Of a stretch of DNA of 64,000 nucleotides, positions 1 to 8,042 are shown one piece after another. Below the pieces are notes generated by a model. That model was given only the letters and a program-made list of their open reading frames with translations, was not told the DNA's origin and did no database searches. The first letter of the stretch is position 1. Each line of letters starts with the position of its first letter. Origin of the DNA: Streptomyces caeruleatus (GTDB lineage Bacteria; Actinomycetota; Actinomycetes; Streptomycetales; Streptomycetaceae); NCBI RefSeq assembly GCF_001514235.1, contig NZ_KQ948927.1, positions 763 through 64,762 of the forward strand. Direction: 5' to 3'. Both the position numbers and the translations under genes were made by a program.

Positions 1-1
1 A

Positions 2-709
2 GGCACCCACTTCAACGGCCACTTCTGCGGCGCCAAGGGCGGCGACGACTGGAGTGTGGCGGAGTGGAAGAGCGAGATCGACCAGTTCTACGCCTTCGTG
101 GAGAAGTGGAAGACCAACACCGGCTACACCGACCTCGCCCCGCTGCCGTTCGACTTCCGCAAGGAGGTCACCGGCGGCCGCGCGCCCTGTCTGGAAGGCC
201 AGGGGAACCTGCTGAAGGCCGCCAAGAGCTACGGCTGGCGTTACGACGCCAGTTCCACCGGCGACTTCCAGATATGGCCCTCGAAGAAGAACGGCCTCTG
301 GGACTTCCCGCTGCAGATGCTCCCGTACGAGGACGGCGACTTCCAGGGCCTGTCCATGGACTTCAACTTCCTCTACAACCAGTCCGACGGCGAGACCGAC
401 GGCGATCCGGCCCGGCATGCCGAGTGGCAGCAGGAGACGCTCGACACGTACATGGCCGGCTTCAACCGGGTCTACTACGGCAGCCGGGCACCGCTGTTCG
501 TCGGCAACCACTTCGAGGAGTGGAACGGCGGCATCTACATGAAGGCCGTCGACCAGGTCATCAAGAACGTCTGCACCAAGAAGGACGTCAAGTGCGTGTC
601 CTTCAGGGAGCTCGCCGACTGGATGGACGTACAGAAGCCGGAGACGCTGCGGCGGCTGCGCGGTCTGGACCCGGCGCAGTCGCCGGACTGGTCGACGGTG
701 GTGAAGTAG
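2..709 (+). CDS. polysaccharide deacetylase-like secreted protein (C-terminal part, cut by window edge)
   Basis: The reading frame is open from base 2 and ends at TAG 707-709, giving about 235 residues of the C-terminal part. Near the start of the visible part is THFNGHFCG, and further on GNHFEEWNGGIYM, a pattern I associate with actinobacterial secreted proteins annotated as polysaccharide deacetylase/lipoprotein, in which the second His lies in the barrel. The signal peptide and the N-terminal metal motif lie outside the window. A GTG at base 56 is internal, not a start, because conserved-looking sequence precedes it in frame. The family name is moderately sure; the substrate is unknown. 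Confidence 0.6.
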   Translation, partial: GTHFNGHFCGAKGGDDWSVAEWKSEIDQFYAFVEKWKTNTGYTDLAPLPFDFRKEVTGGRAPCLEGQGNLLKAAKSYGWRYDASSTGDFQIWPSKKNGLWDFPLQMLPYEDGDFQGLSMDFNFLYNQSDGETDGDPARHAEWQQETLDTYMAGFNRVYYGSRAPLFVGNHFEEWNGGIYMKAVDQVIKNVCTKKDVKCVSFRELADWMDVQKPETLRRLRGLDPAQSPDWSTVVK

Positions 710-735
710 CCGGACGGAGGCTCGGCTACTGCGTT

Positions 736-762
736 CAACTACCCCCGGGCGTGGGGGAGTTG
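736..762 (+). terminator. inverted repeat behind the deacetylase-like gene
   Basis: CAACTACCCCC and GGGGGAGTTG form an imperfect stem (one bulged A) around a GGGCGT loop, 27 bp after the stop codon. There is no T-run, as usual in high-GC actinobacterial terminators. It separates the deacetylase-like gene from the amidase-like gene. Confidence 0.4.
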
Positions 763-780
763 GGGAGATGGTGTAAAGAT

Positions 781-813
781 TCCTCACCCGGGTTCGACCA
801 CCCCGGGTGAGGA
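781..813 (+). promoter_or_regulatory. 12-bp perfect hairpin covering the ribosome binding site of the amidase-like gene
   Basis: TCCTCACCCGGG (781-792) and CCCGGGTGAGGA (802-813) are perfect inverted repeats with a 9-base loop. The 3' arm contains the GAGG ribosome binding sequence of the gene starting at 822, so folding would hide it. It could be a translational control hairpin or a protein-binding palindrome. Confidence 0.5.
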
Positions 814-821
814 GAATCCCC

Positions 822-1988
822 GTGAGACCAAGAACACCGATCCGTACGCGCTGCCGCGCCACCATAGTCGCGGCGGCCGTCGCCTCGATCGCCGCCTCGG
901 CGGCACTGCTGCCCACCTGGAGCGCCTGCGCCGCAGTCGCCGACGGCCCGACGGTGGACGCCAGGACCAGGGCCACCTTCCAGCGGCTTGCGGACGCGGT
1001 CTTCACCGACCGCACCCAGGCCCTCGTCGACGGCGAGCGCACCCGGAAGCCGCTGACCGACGGCTTCTCCGGCGACGTCCGCCTGTCCTCCCGGACGGCC
1101 CGCGCCGAGGACACCGCCCGGGCCGCGCTGGAGAGCCGCAAGGACCTGCTCGCGCGGCTCGGCGAGCGGTACCGCACGGCCGACACCGCCGTCACCCTGG
1201 ACGCCACACGCGTGACGGGCCGTACGGCCAAGGCCGCCGTCACCGAGACCACGACCCTGACCTACGCCGAGGTGCGCGGCGACGAGCCGCCGACCACCGG
1301 TTTCCAGGCCCACCACGAGCTCACCTTCACCGCCGACCCCCGTGGCGACTGGCAGCTGACCGGCATCCGCGACACCGACCAGGGCATCGCGGTGAACACC
1401 CTCGCCAAGCCGTCCGTGAAGGCGCCCACCGTGGACGACACCATGCCGTCCGCCCCGCGCGCCGCGACCACCTACCCCGCCCCGGCCAAGCCCAAGACGC
1501 TCACGGGCACGGCCCTCGACTACAAGGGCATGGCGGCGTACGCGGAGAAGTACTGGAGGACCTACAACAAGGACTACCCGGACTTCAACGGCCAGGGCGC
1601 GGGCGGCGACTGCACCAACTTCGTCAGCCAGTCCCTGAAGGCCGGCGGCTGGAAGCACGTGCCCGGCTACGTCTACGACTACACGAAGTGGTTCGGCAAC
1701 GCCGAGATCCAGTCGCACTCGTTCGTCGGCGTCAACGAGTGGTCCTGGTTCGCCCAGAACTCCAAGCGGACCACCAGCCTCGCCAACGTCTACCAGATGG
1801 ACATCGGCGACGTGCTCCAGATGGACTTCGACAGGAACGGCTCCAAGGACCACACGATGATCGTCACCTACCGCAGCCCGCAGGGCGTGCCGTATCTGAC
1901 GTACCACTCCACGAACACCTACCGGCGTTCGCTCGCCAGCATCATCGCGTCGGACCCGAACGCCGCGTACTACGCCTACCGCACCTGA
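822..1988 (+). CDS. secreted protein with C-terminal amidase_6-type (CHAP/NlpC-like) domain
   Basis: 388 residues. An N-terminal Arg-rich segment and a hydrophobic Ala-rich stretch form an export signal. A linker region follows to about residue 225. The C-terminal ~165 residues contain Y-x-G-x-A-A-Y-A-E-K-Y, G-G-D-C-T-N-F-V-S-Q and D-H-T-M-I-V, the Cys and His blocks of the putative amidase domain PF12671. The role is probably cell-wall peptide hydrolysis outside the cell. GTG 822 was chosen over GTG 807 because GAGG at 809-814 fits 822. The gene is headed by a perfect 12-bp hairpin that overlaps this site. The family is fairly sure; the substrate is inferred. Confidence 0.75.
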   Translation: MRPRTPIRTRCRATIVAAAVASIAASAALLPTWSACAAVADGPTVDARTRATFQRLADAVFTDRTQALVDGERTRKPLTDGFSGDVRLSSRTARAEDTARAALESRKDLLARLGERYRTADTAVTLDATRVTGRTAKAAVTETTTLTYAEVRGDEPPTTGFQAHHELTFTADPRGDWQLTGIRDTDQGIAVNTLAKPSVKAPTVDDTMPSAPRAATTYPAPAKPKTLTGTALDYKGMAAYAEKYWRTYNKDYPDFNGQGAGGDCTNFVSQSLKAGGWKHVPGYVYDYTKWFGNAEIQSHSFVGVNEWSWFAQNSKRTTSLANVYQMDIGDVLQMDFDRNGSKDHTMIVTYRSPQGVPYLTYHSTNTYRRSLASIIASDPNAAYYAYRT

Positions 1989-2000
1989 TCACCCCGGACG

Positions 2001-2019
2001 GGGGCGGCACGGCCGCCCG
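2001..2019. terminator. GC-rich stem-loop between convergent genes
   Basis: GGGCGGC (2002-2008) and GCCGCCC (2012-2018) with an ACG loop lie in the 33-bp gap between two convergent genes, so the element could end transcription from both sides. No T-run is present. Confidence 0.45.
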
Positions 2020-2021
2020 GC

Positions 2022-3470
2022 TCAGTGTCCGGCCCCGCGCTCCTCGCGGATCTGCATGACGACCCGGGCCACCGTCTGCCGTACCGCCTCCGTCTCGGTC
2101 AGGAAGTGCCAGTAGTCCGGGTGGCGCCCCTCCAGCGTGCCGATCGCCCGCTCCAGCCGGGCGACGGAGTCGTCCAGCGGGCGCGCGTGCCGCGGATCCG
2201 GGGTGTTCCGCCCGGACATGGCCAGCCGCTGGGCGTCCCGGATCGCGAACCGTGTCCGGTCGATCTCCTGCTGCGGGTCCTTCTGCACGGCGTTCAGCCG
2301 GCGCAGCCGGTCACCGGCCGCCGACACCGACTCGTCGGTGCTGTTCAGCAGCGCCCGGACCGTCGACAGCAGCGCGGTGGCGTCCGGCCAGCGCTGCTCG
2401 TCCCGAGCGGCCCGCGCCTCCTTCAGCTTCAGCTCGGCCTGCCGTACGTTCTCCCCGGCGCCGTCCGGCACGTGCTGCAGGTCCTGCCAGCACGCCACCG
2501 TGAACCGCCGCCGCAGCTCGCTCAGCACGGGCTCGACCTGCCCGGCCCGCGTGGTCAGTGCCTGCGCGCGGGTCCGCAGCGACACGAGCCGGTGATCGAT
2601 CTCGGCGGCCCGCTCCGGCAGCCGCTCGGCCTCCACCCGGACCGCTTCCGCCTCCCGCGCGACCCGCTCGGCCCGCTCCAGGGTCTGCGGGACGCCATGC
2701 TGCCCGGCACCCTGGTTCAGCTTGGTCAGCTCCGGTGCGAGCGCCGCCAGCCGTGCCGCGAGGTCGTCCGCCCGCAGCCCCGACGCCCGTACGGCGTCCA
2801 GCGCGTTCGAGGCGGCCAGCAGGCCCTGCCGGGCGCGCTCGACGGCCGGGGCGAGGCGGGCCAGCTGGGTCTCGGCCTTGCCGAGCAGCGGTCCCAGCCC
2901 GTCCGCGAACCGCTCCAGCTCCCGCTTGACGTTGTCCAGGTCGTCCTTGGCCTTGGTCAGCTCGCCACGGGCCCGGGCGGCGACCGAGGCCTCCAGGTCG
3001 TCGCGGTCGAGGTCATGGGCGTCGACCGCCTGGATGTACTGGTGGCTGACCTCGTCGATCCGCCGGCCGAGCGCCTCGAAGTCGCCGATCGCCCGGCGGG
3101 CGGCCGGGGAGTCGTCGACGGCCGCGATCGTCTCGATCGAGATCCGCAGGTCCCGCTGGGCGGTGTCCAGCTCGTAGAACGCGGCCGCCGCGGCGTCCTT
3201 CGCGGCCTGCGCCTCGGCCCGCTGGCTCTCGGCGCGCCCACCGAACCAGCGCCGGGTGCCGCCGCCGGCGAACGCGGTGGGCAGGGCGAGGGCGACGAGG
3301 AGGGGGAGGGCGGCGAGGGCGAGGGTGTCACGGAGGGCGCGGCGGAGGCCGAGTGGGACAGGGCCGACGGGGTCGGCCCGCACGCACTCCGGGTCGGTCT
3401 GCGCGCCCGGCGCTGACGGCGAGTTCGGCTGCGGAGGTGTCGCCGTCACATCCCTCTCCCGTGCTGTCAT
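2022..3470 (-). CDS. coiled-coil membrane protein of unknown function
   Basis: 482 residues. A Pro/Ser/Gln-rich cytosolic N-terminus is followed by one transmembrane segment (about residues 48-70, Leu/Ala-rich). After that, about 380 residues are rich in Ala, Arg, Glu and Leu with heptad-like spacing, predicted to be long coiled coils (for example around ARAAGELTK-like and ERAERVAREAEAVR stretches). No catalytic motif was seen. It may be a scaffold or cell-envelope structural protein. It runs convergently with the amidase-like gene. A GTG or ATG further in could be the true start; the ATG at 3470 has GGGTGA directly in front. Confidence 0.6.
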   Translation of the reverse strand: MTARERDVTATPPQPNSPSAPGAQTDPECVRADPVGPVPLGLRRALRDTLALAALPLLVALALPTAFAGGGTRRWFGGRAESQRAEAQAAKDAAAAAFYELDTAQRDLRISIETIAAVDDSPAARRAIGDFEALGRRIDEVSHQYIQAVDAHDLDRDDLEASVAARARGELTKAKDDLDNVKRELERFADGLGPLLGKAETQLARLAPAVERARQGLLAASNALDAVRASGLRADDLAARLAALAPELTKLNQGAGQHGVPQTLERAERVAREAEAVRVEAERLPERAAEIDHRLVSLRTRAQALTTRAGQVEPVLSELRRRFTVACWQDLQHVPDGAGENVRQAELKLKEARAARDEQRWPDATALLSTVRALLNSTDESVSAAGDRLRRLNAVQKDPQQEIDRTRFAIRDAQRLAMSGRNTPDPRHARPLDDSVARLERAIGTLEGRHPDYWHFLTETEAVRQTVARVVMQIREERGAGH

Positions 3471-3522
3471 TCACCCTGCCCGGTTCATTCTCCCACCGGT
3501 TTAGGACGAACACACGGGCCGG

Positions 3523-4302
3523 TTAGTTCGCGGTTCGCACCGTGACTTTTCCGTCGCCGGTCCGCGCGGAGACCTCGTGCGGGCTGGTGCTGTCCCGGGG
3601 CACGGACACGTCGACCGCCCCGTCGCCGGTCTCGGTCGTCACGTCGTACGTCGCCCGGGGCAGCTCGACCGTCACCGAGCCGTCGCCGCTCTGGGTCTCC
3701 ACCAGATCCGGCACGGTGCCCAGTTCGAGCCGGATCGAGCCGTCACCGGTCCGTGCCTTCACCGTGCGTGAGGACACGCCGGAGACCCGGACGGAACCGT
3801 CGCCCGCCCGCAGGTCCAGCGGCCCGCTGGAGTCGGTGACCCGCACGGACCCGTCCCCGGTCCGCACGCTCAACGGATCACGGAACCCCCGCGCCCGCAC
3901 ACTGCCGTCCCCGTCCTCGACCTTCACGGTGATGCCGCGCGGCACCTCGATGCGGTGCTTCGTCGAGCAGTTCGCGATCATGCCCGAGCACTTCTCCCGC
4001 AGCACCAGCCGGTCGTCCTCCATCGACCACGTCACCTTCGGATCCGAGCCGATCGCGACCGTCCCCCGGAACCACCGCGTCACCTCGACCGTCCCCGCCT
4101 TGTTCCCGGCGGCGGCGACGATCTCCAACGCCGAGTCGTCGGAGTCCACGGTCAGCGTCCGCCCCTCCAGCGCGAAGGACCGGTGCTCGGGTTCCTTGTC
4201 GTCCCCGGCGGAGACCCCACACGCGGCGAGCCCCCCGACGAGCGCCACGACGACTCCGACGGCGGCGACAGCGCGGACGGGGCCGGGAACGGTACGGGCC
4301 AT
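3523..4302 (-). CDS. lipoprotein with DUF4097-like beta-strand repeats
   Basis: 259 residues. The N-terminus is a lipoprotein signal ending in the lipobox LAAC (Cys about residue 28). The body consists of repeated strands with recurring GDGSV/TGDGSI/TGDGAV motifs every ~20 residues, typical of the DUF4097 (adhesin-like) right-handed beta-repeat fold. It should be lipid-anchored on the outer face of the membrane. Start ATG 4302 has a strong GGGGGAGA site 6 bases upstream. The function is unknown; members are often linked with envelope stress loci, but nothing nearby supports a specific role here. Confidence 0.75.
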   Translation of the reverse strand: MARTVPGPVRAVAAVGVVVALVGGLAACGVSAGDDKEPEHRSFALEGRTLTVDSDDSALEIVAAAGNKAGTVEVTRWFRGTVAIGSDPKVTWSMEDDRLVLREKCSGMIANCSTKHRIEVPRGITVKVEDGDGSVRARGFRDPLSVRTGDGSVRVTDSSGPLDLRAGDGSVRVSGVSSRTVKARTGDGSIRLELGTVPDLVETQSGDGSVTVELPRATYDVTTETGDGAVDVSVPRDSTSPHEVSARTGDGKVTVRTAN

Positions 4303-4497
4303 GGCGATCTCCCCCTGAGACTCCCTGAGACCTGCCCTTCAGGGCCCAGGATTCGGATGTGGTTCGACCGTACGGATCCACGGGGCCGGCCGGGATCCGG
4401 GCCGCTCCCGGATCCGAGGTGGGGATAACCCCAGGAAGACCCCGATACGGGTTTGCGGGACATGGCCCCCGGCAAGGTAGGCTGTCGACTCGTTCTC

Positions 4498-4569
<72 letters not shown>

Positions 4570-4579
4570 CCGCGGTAGA

Positions 4580-4617
4580 GGACCCCGCCGTTCGCGGCCG
4601 GGGTCCTTCGCCTTTTT
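4580..4617 (+). terminator. rho-independent terminator after tRNA-Val
   Basis: GGACCCCG (4580-4587) and CGGGGTCC (4599-4606) form an 8-bp stem, followed by TTCGCCTTTTTC. It is a classical T-tailed terminator and also faces the 3' end of the convergent small gene. Confidence 0.85.
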
Positions 4618-4961
4618 CAGCTCTCCTGTGGTGCCGACGCCTCATGGGCGTGCTTCAACTGGGAGCGGGCGTCCACCCGTTCGGCTCCGGCGAGTTCCGA
4701 CCAGTAGCGGTGGCCGCTGATGAAGATCGTGAGTTCGTGTTCGCGGCGGCGGAGCTTCTCCACGTGGGCCTGCTCGTCCTCCGTCCAGCCGGGGGAGGCG
4801 GGGCGCTCGACCTTGCGCCAGCCGTTGTCGTCGCTGAAGGCGTCCACGGGCACGACCGACCAGGGGAGCCGCTTCAGGAGGGCCGACAGCTCGGCCCGGA
4901 CCTGATGCAGCTCCTCCTGACCGGCGAGCAGGTCACTCGGAAAGTCATAGGGCGTAGCCAC
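4617..4961 (-). CDS. conserved small hypothetical protein (114 aa)
   Basis: 114 residues, no signal peptide or membrane segment. It is rich in charged residues with a helical middle (EDEQAHVEKLRRREHEL) and conserved-looking Trp residues (RLPWSVVPV, GWRKVERP, HRYWSEL). I do not recognise the family; similar small proteins are annotated as hypothetical in Streptomyces. Start GTG 4961 (GTG GCT ACG) is used because no other start is in frame nearby; no clear ribosome site precedes it. It is convergent with tRNA-Val. Confidence 0.6.
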   Translation of the reverse strand: MATPYDFPSDLLAGQEELHQVRAELSALLKRLPWSVVPVDAFSDDNGWRKVERPASPGWTEDEQAHVEKLRRREHELTIFISGHRYWSELAGAERVDARSQLKHAHEASAPQES

Positions 4962-5020
4962 GGGCCAATGCTACGCCTGTTCGATTTTGGGTGGCGAGCT
5001 TGTTTGGGTGGTTCATGCGA

Positions 5021-5088
5021 ACGGGTGTGTGGCGACGGGTGTGTGGCGACGGGTGTGCGGCAACGGGTGTGCGGCAACGGGTGTGGGC
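5021..5088. repeat. 14-bp tandem repeat, ~4.9 copies
   Basis: Units begin ACGGGTGTG and end in TGGCG or CGGCA. Four full 14-bp copies plus a partial fifth lie between the hypothetical gene and the methyltransferase start, in the probable promoter/leader region. Two unit subtypes (1-2 and 3-4) are present. Confidence 0.85.
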
Positions 5089-5150
5089 ATCTGTGCTGCG
5101 AGGGCGTAAATCCGTTGCCGGAGCGTCAGCGTCTTCGATCGAATGCCCCC

Positions 5151-5918
5151 ATGACTGTTCACGAGGACCCTGCGGACCATGTGGAGCAGAACCGACGGTA
5201 TTGGGACGACGAGGCGGCCGCGTGGCACGGGCCGCTCGCCCGTGATCACTGGTCGCGGACGGAGCGGCGCTGGGGATTGTGGGCCACCCCCGAGTCACAG
5301 GTCTCGGTGCTCCCCGACTCCGTCGCCGGGATGCGCACCATCGAGCTGGGCTGCGGTACCGCGTACGTCTCCGCCTGGCTGGCCAGAGCAGGGGCCCACC
5401 CGACGGGGATCGACGTATCGGAGAAGCAGCTCGCCACCGCACGCGCGATGCAGGCGGAGTTCGGCATCGACTTCCCGCTCGTCCTGGGCAGGGCCGAGGA
5501 GGTCCCCTACGACGACAACACCTTCGACCTGGCGATCAGCGAGTACGGCGCCTCGCTGTGGTGCGACCCCCGTCAGTGGATCCCGGAGGCGGCCCGGCTA
5601 CTCGTTCCCGGAGGCCGTCTGGTGTTCATGCGTTACTCCCCGCTGTTCGCGCTGTGCCTACGGCCCGAGGGAACGGCGTCCACCACACTGTCCCGCGGGC
5701 AGTTCGGCCTGACTCGGCTGGACGGGGGGAACCACGTGCAGTTCGTCCTGCCGCATGGCGAGATGCTTCGTCTGCTCCGGTCCTCGGGCTTCGTCGTCGA
5801 GGACCTGATCGAGGTCCAGGCGCCCCGGCCCGCACACCGGGACTACGAGGAGGTTTCCGCCGACTGGGCCCACCAATGGCCAAGCGAGGAGATCTGGAAA
5901 GCCCGGCTCGCGGGCTGA
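5151..5918 (+). CDS. class I SAM-dependent methyltransferase
   Basis: 255 residues. Motif I is IELGCGTAYVSAWLARAG (about residues 64-81), followed by an acidic GIDVS (motif II region), FDLAISEYGASLW and LLVPGGRLVFM, the standard order of a Methyltransf_11-type Rossmann domain. The N-terminal part (HVEQNRRYWDDEAAAWHG) resembles the cap of small-molecule methyltransferases. The substrate cannot be told. The frame is open far upstream, but ATG 5151 is the first start after the tandem repeat and matches the family start; its ribosome site is weak, so a leaderless transcript is possible. Confidence 0.8.
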   Translation: MTVHEDPADHVEQNRRYWDDEAAAWHGPLARDHWSRTERRWGLWATPESQVSVLPDSVAGMRTIELGCGTAYVSAWLARAGAHPTGIDVSEKQLATARAMQAEFGIDFPLVLGRAEEVPYDDNTFDLAISEYGASLWCDPRQWIPEAARLLVPGGRLVFMRYSPLFALCLRPEGTASTTLSRGQFGLTRLDGGNHVQFVLPHGEMLRLLRSSGFVVEDLIEVQAPRPAHRDYEEVSADWAHQWPSEEIWKARLAG

Positions 5919-5995
5919 CCGCCGGGCAGCGGGCGGGTGATCGGGGCTCGGGGCTCGGGCCGTCGGTCGTGGTCAGCCGTCCCGCGTCGACGAGC

Positions 5996-6030
5996 GGCGT
6001 CACCCGGCGTCACCCGGCGTCACCCGGCAT
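5996..6030. repeat. 10-bp direct repeat x3
   Basis: CGGCGTCACC is repeated three times in the gap between two convergent genes; a 7-bp GCTCGGG-type repeat lies just upstream (about 5941-5960). No gene is seen between 5919 and 6062. Confidence 0.7.
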
Positions 6031-6062
6031 CGACCACGAAGGACAGGCCCGAGCCCGGTCGG

Positions 6063-7001
6063 CTAGTGGCCGGCCTCCCTCAACTCACGGACCAGGCCGG
6101 TCGTGACCGGCGCGGGAATCCCATGGTGCTCCGCCGCGCGCAGCAACGCGCCGCCGATGGCGTCCAGTTCGAGGGGGCGGCCCGCCTCGGCGTCGCGTTG
6201 CATCGACGACTTCATGCCGGGCGGGAAGGCGTCGTAGCGGGCGAGGGCCTGGGTCGGGTCGGCGGGGCCGCCGCAGGCGCGGCTGACGGCTGCCGTCTCC
6301 TCGACCAGGGACGTCAACTGCTCGCGGTGGTGGGTGCGTACGTCGCCGAGGGGGAGGGCGTGGCGGGTGGTCAGCAGGGCGAAGGGGGCGAGGAAGGACA
6401 TCTTCGCCCAGAGGGCCGCCGTCTCGTCGGGGAGGACGCGGGTGCTGGGGCCGGCGGTGTCGAGGGCGTGCGCCAGGGCGTCGAGGCGGTCGCGGGGGAC
6501 CGTGTCGCCGGTGAGGTCGATCTCGGCGAAGGGGCTGGCGTGTTCGATCTGCCCGGGGGCGACGCGGGTCGACTCGGCGCGGATGACGGCGGGGGCGACC
6601 CGCTCCGGGCGGTACCGGGCGCGGAGGGCCGCCGGGTGTTCCACGCCGTTCAGGAACGGGACGATCAGGGCGTCGTCGCCGAGTGCGGTGGGCGGGACGC
6701 GGGTCAGGGCCGCGTCCAGGGCGGTGGCCTTGACCGCGATCAGGCAGGCGTCGACCGGTTCACGGAGCTCGGTGTCCGCCTCCACCTGGGCCGTGAAGTC
6801 ACCGAAGCGGGCGCTGCGGACCTGGATCCCGTTCGTCCGCAGGGCCTCGGCCGTCTCGTCACCGCCCAGGCAGACGACACGGTGGCCGGCCCTGGACAGC
6901 AGCGCGGCGAGCAGGCCACCGATGCCGCCCGGGCCCAGCACCGCCACGGTGAGCGGGTCGTTCGCGGTCGTCTGTCGCGCCGTCGTGCGTTGCGCAGTCA
7001 T
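6063..7001 (-). CDS. ketopantoate reductase family protein (ApbA/PanE-like)
   Basis: 312 residues. The N-terminus carries the NADP-binding VAVLGPGGIGGLLAALL (about residues 17-33). ACLIAVKATALDAAL and the C-terminal helical domain with SSMQRDAEAGRPLELDAIGG follow, matching the ApbA_C pattern (the S-M-x-x-D and E-x-D residues bind ketopantoate in known enzymes). The expected reaction is NADPH-dependent reduction of 2-dehydropantoate or a related 2-keto acid. Many actinomycetes have several paralogues, so its role in pantothenate synthesis is not certain. Start ATG 7001 has GAGAGGA 8 bases upstream. It runs divergently from the DUF2277 gene. Confidence 0.8.
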   Translation of the reverse strand: MTAQRTTARQTTANDPLTVAVLGPGGIGGLLAALLSRAGHRVVCLGGDETAEALRTNGIQVRSARFGDFTAQVEADTELREPVDACLIAVKATALDAALTRVPPTALGDDALIVPFLNGVEHPAALRARYRPERVAPAVIRAESTRVAPGQIEHASPFAEIDLTGDTVPRDRLDALAHALDTAGPSTRVLPDETAALWAKMSFLAPFALLTTRHALPLGDVRTHHREQLTSLVEETAAVSRACGGPADPTQALARYDAFPPGMKSSMQRDAEAGRPLELDAIGGALLRAAEHHGIPAPVTTGLVRELREAGH

Positions 7002-7090
7002 GCGATTCCTCTCGTCGGTCGGCCCCGATGCGGTGGCCGCCTCGACGTGATCATGGCAGACGGGCCCCTCCCCGAGGGAGACTGTTCGAC

Positions 7091-7327
7091 ATGTGCCGCA
7101 GCATCAAGACACTCCGTCCGCCCGTACTGCCCGAAGAGGCGACAGAGGACGAGATCCGAGCCGCCGCCCTCCAGTACGTCCGCAAGGTCTCCGGCTTCCG
7201 CGCCCCGGCCGCCCACAACCGTGAGGTCTTCGACCACGCCGTCGAGCTCATCGCGGCCGCCACGGCCGAACTCCTCGACGGGCTGGAGGTACGCGGGGCC
7301 GGCGCGGTGGCGCGCAAGGCCGGGTAG
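7091..7327 (+). CDS. DUF2277 family protein
   Basis: 78 residues. The start MCRSIKTLRPP and the core EEIRAAALQYVRKVSGF are the hallmarks of the DUF2277 family; the remainder is one helix rich in Ala/Glu. The function is unknown. ATG 7091 fits the conserved family N-terminus although an upstream in-frame start exists at 7028; GAGGGA lies 12 bases before it. It is divergent from the ketopantoate-reductase-like gene, and behind it lies a long repeat array. Confidence 0.85.
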   Translation: MCRSIKTLRPPVLPEEATEDEIRAAALQYVRKVSGFRAPAAHNREVFDHAVELIAAATAELLDGLEVRGAGAVARKAG

Positions 7328-7409
7328 GACACGGGAGGCCCAGGCCCCCGCCACACCGTCGGCGCCCGCCACGCCGGGGTGCGGACCTGGCCGCTCGGAA
7401 GGGCACGTA

Positions 7410-7885
7410 CGCCCAGTCGCCGGCCGGCTGTGCCCGCGTGGTCGGCCGCCGGTCGGCCGTGCCCGCTCGGCAGTCGTCGGGTTGTGCGCGCTCGGTAGTC
7501 CCCGGGTCGGTTGTGCACGCCGGTAGTCGCCGGTCGGCTGTACCCGCGTGGTCGGTCGCCGGTCGGTTGTGCGCGCTCGGTAGTCCGCGGGTCGGCTGTG
7601 CTCGTCCGGTAGTCACCGGGTTGGCGGCACCCGCGCGGCAGCCATCGGGTGGCTGCGCGCATACGGCGGTCATCGGGCGGTGGTACCCGCCCGGTAGTCA
7701 CCGGGTTGGTGGTACCCGCGCGGCCAGCCATCGGGTGGCTGCACGCGCACGGCGGTCATCGGGCGGTTGTACCCGCCCGGTAGTCACCGGGTTGGTGGTA
7801 CCCGCGCGGCCAGCCATCGGGTGGCCAGGCCCGCCTGGCGCCGGATCGCCTGTGCCCGCACGGCAGCCTTCGGGTGCGGGCCGGT
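7410..7885. repeat. minisatellite of ~28-30-bp units (about 16 copies)
   Basis: The stretch is built of imperfect units, each beginning RYCGGGTSGG, continuing TGTRCCCGC and ending CGGTAGTC or CGGCAGCC, 25-30 bp long. Toward the 3' side a higher-order unit of about 86 bp (30+28+28) is repeated almost perfectly (about 7692-7777 and 7778-7850). There are no unique spacers between units, so it is not CRISPR. Unit lengths are not multiples of three and frames rotate, so the open frames across it are not proteins. No gene is supported between 7328 and 8042. Confidence 0.85.
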
Positions 7886-7887
7886 GG

Positions 7888-7945
7888 GGGCTGGTCGCGC
7901 CCACGCGGTGGAGCCGCGAATTGACGCAGCCCCGCGCCCCTTCTG
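7888..7945 (+). repeat. dispersed intergenic repeat, family B copy 1
   Basis: Reads GGCTGGTCGCGC, then CCACGCGGTGGAGCCGCG, then TTGACGCAGCCCCGCGCCCCTT. The same three-part element recurs near 18.50, 39.04, 40.97 and 50.78 kb. It lies just after the minisatellite and before the DedA-type gene's 3' end. It contains a small inner palindrome (GCGGTGGAGCCGC). Confidence 0.8.
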
Positions 7946-8042
7946 GGGCTCCGCCCCAGACCCCGCTCCTCAAACGCCGAAGGGGCTGGACAAGCCGCCG
8001 TCGAAGCGCGCCGACTCAGCCCCCGCCCCCCCAGCGGAGCGC

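Noticed and set aside
5937..7526. 529-codon frame opposite the ketopantoate-reductase-like gene
   Set aside because: Antisense shadow, low complexity, runs into the minisatellite.
7051..7731. repeat protein encoded by the minisatellite on the minus strand
   Set aside because: Unit lengths of 25-30 bp shift the frame from unit to unit, so no protein repeat is kept; no ribosome site.
7410..7885. possible CRISPR array
   Set aside because: Repeat length (~28) is suggestive, but units join directly with no unique spacers, units vary in length, and there are no cas genes.
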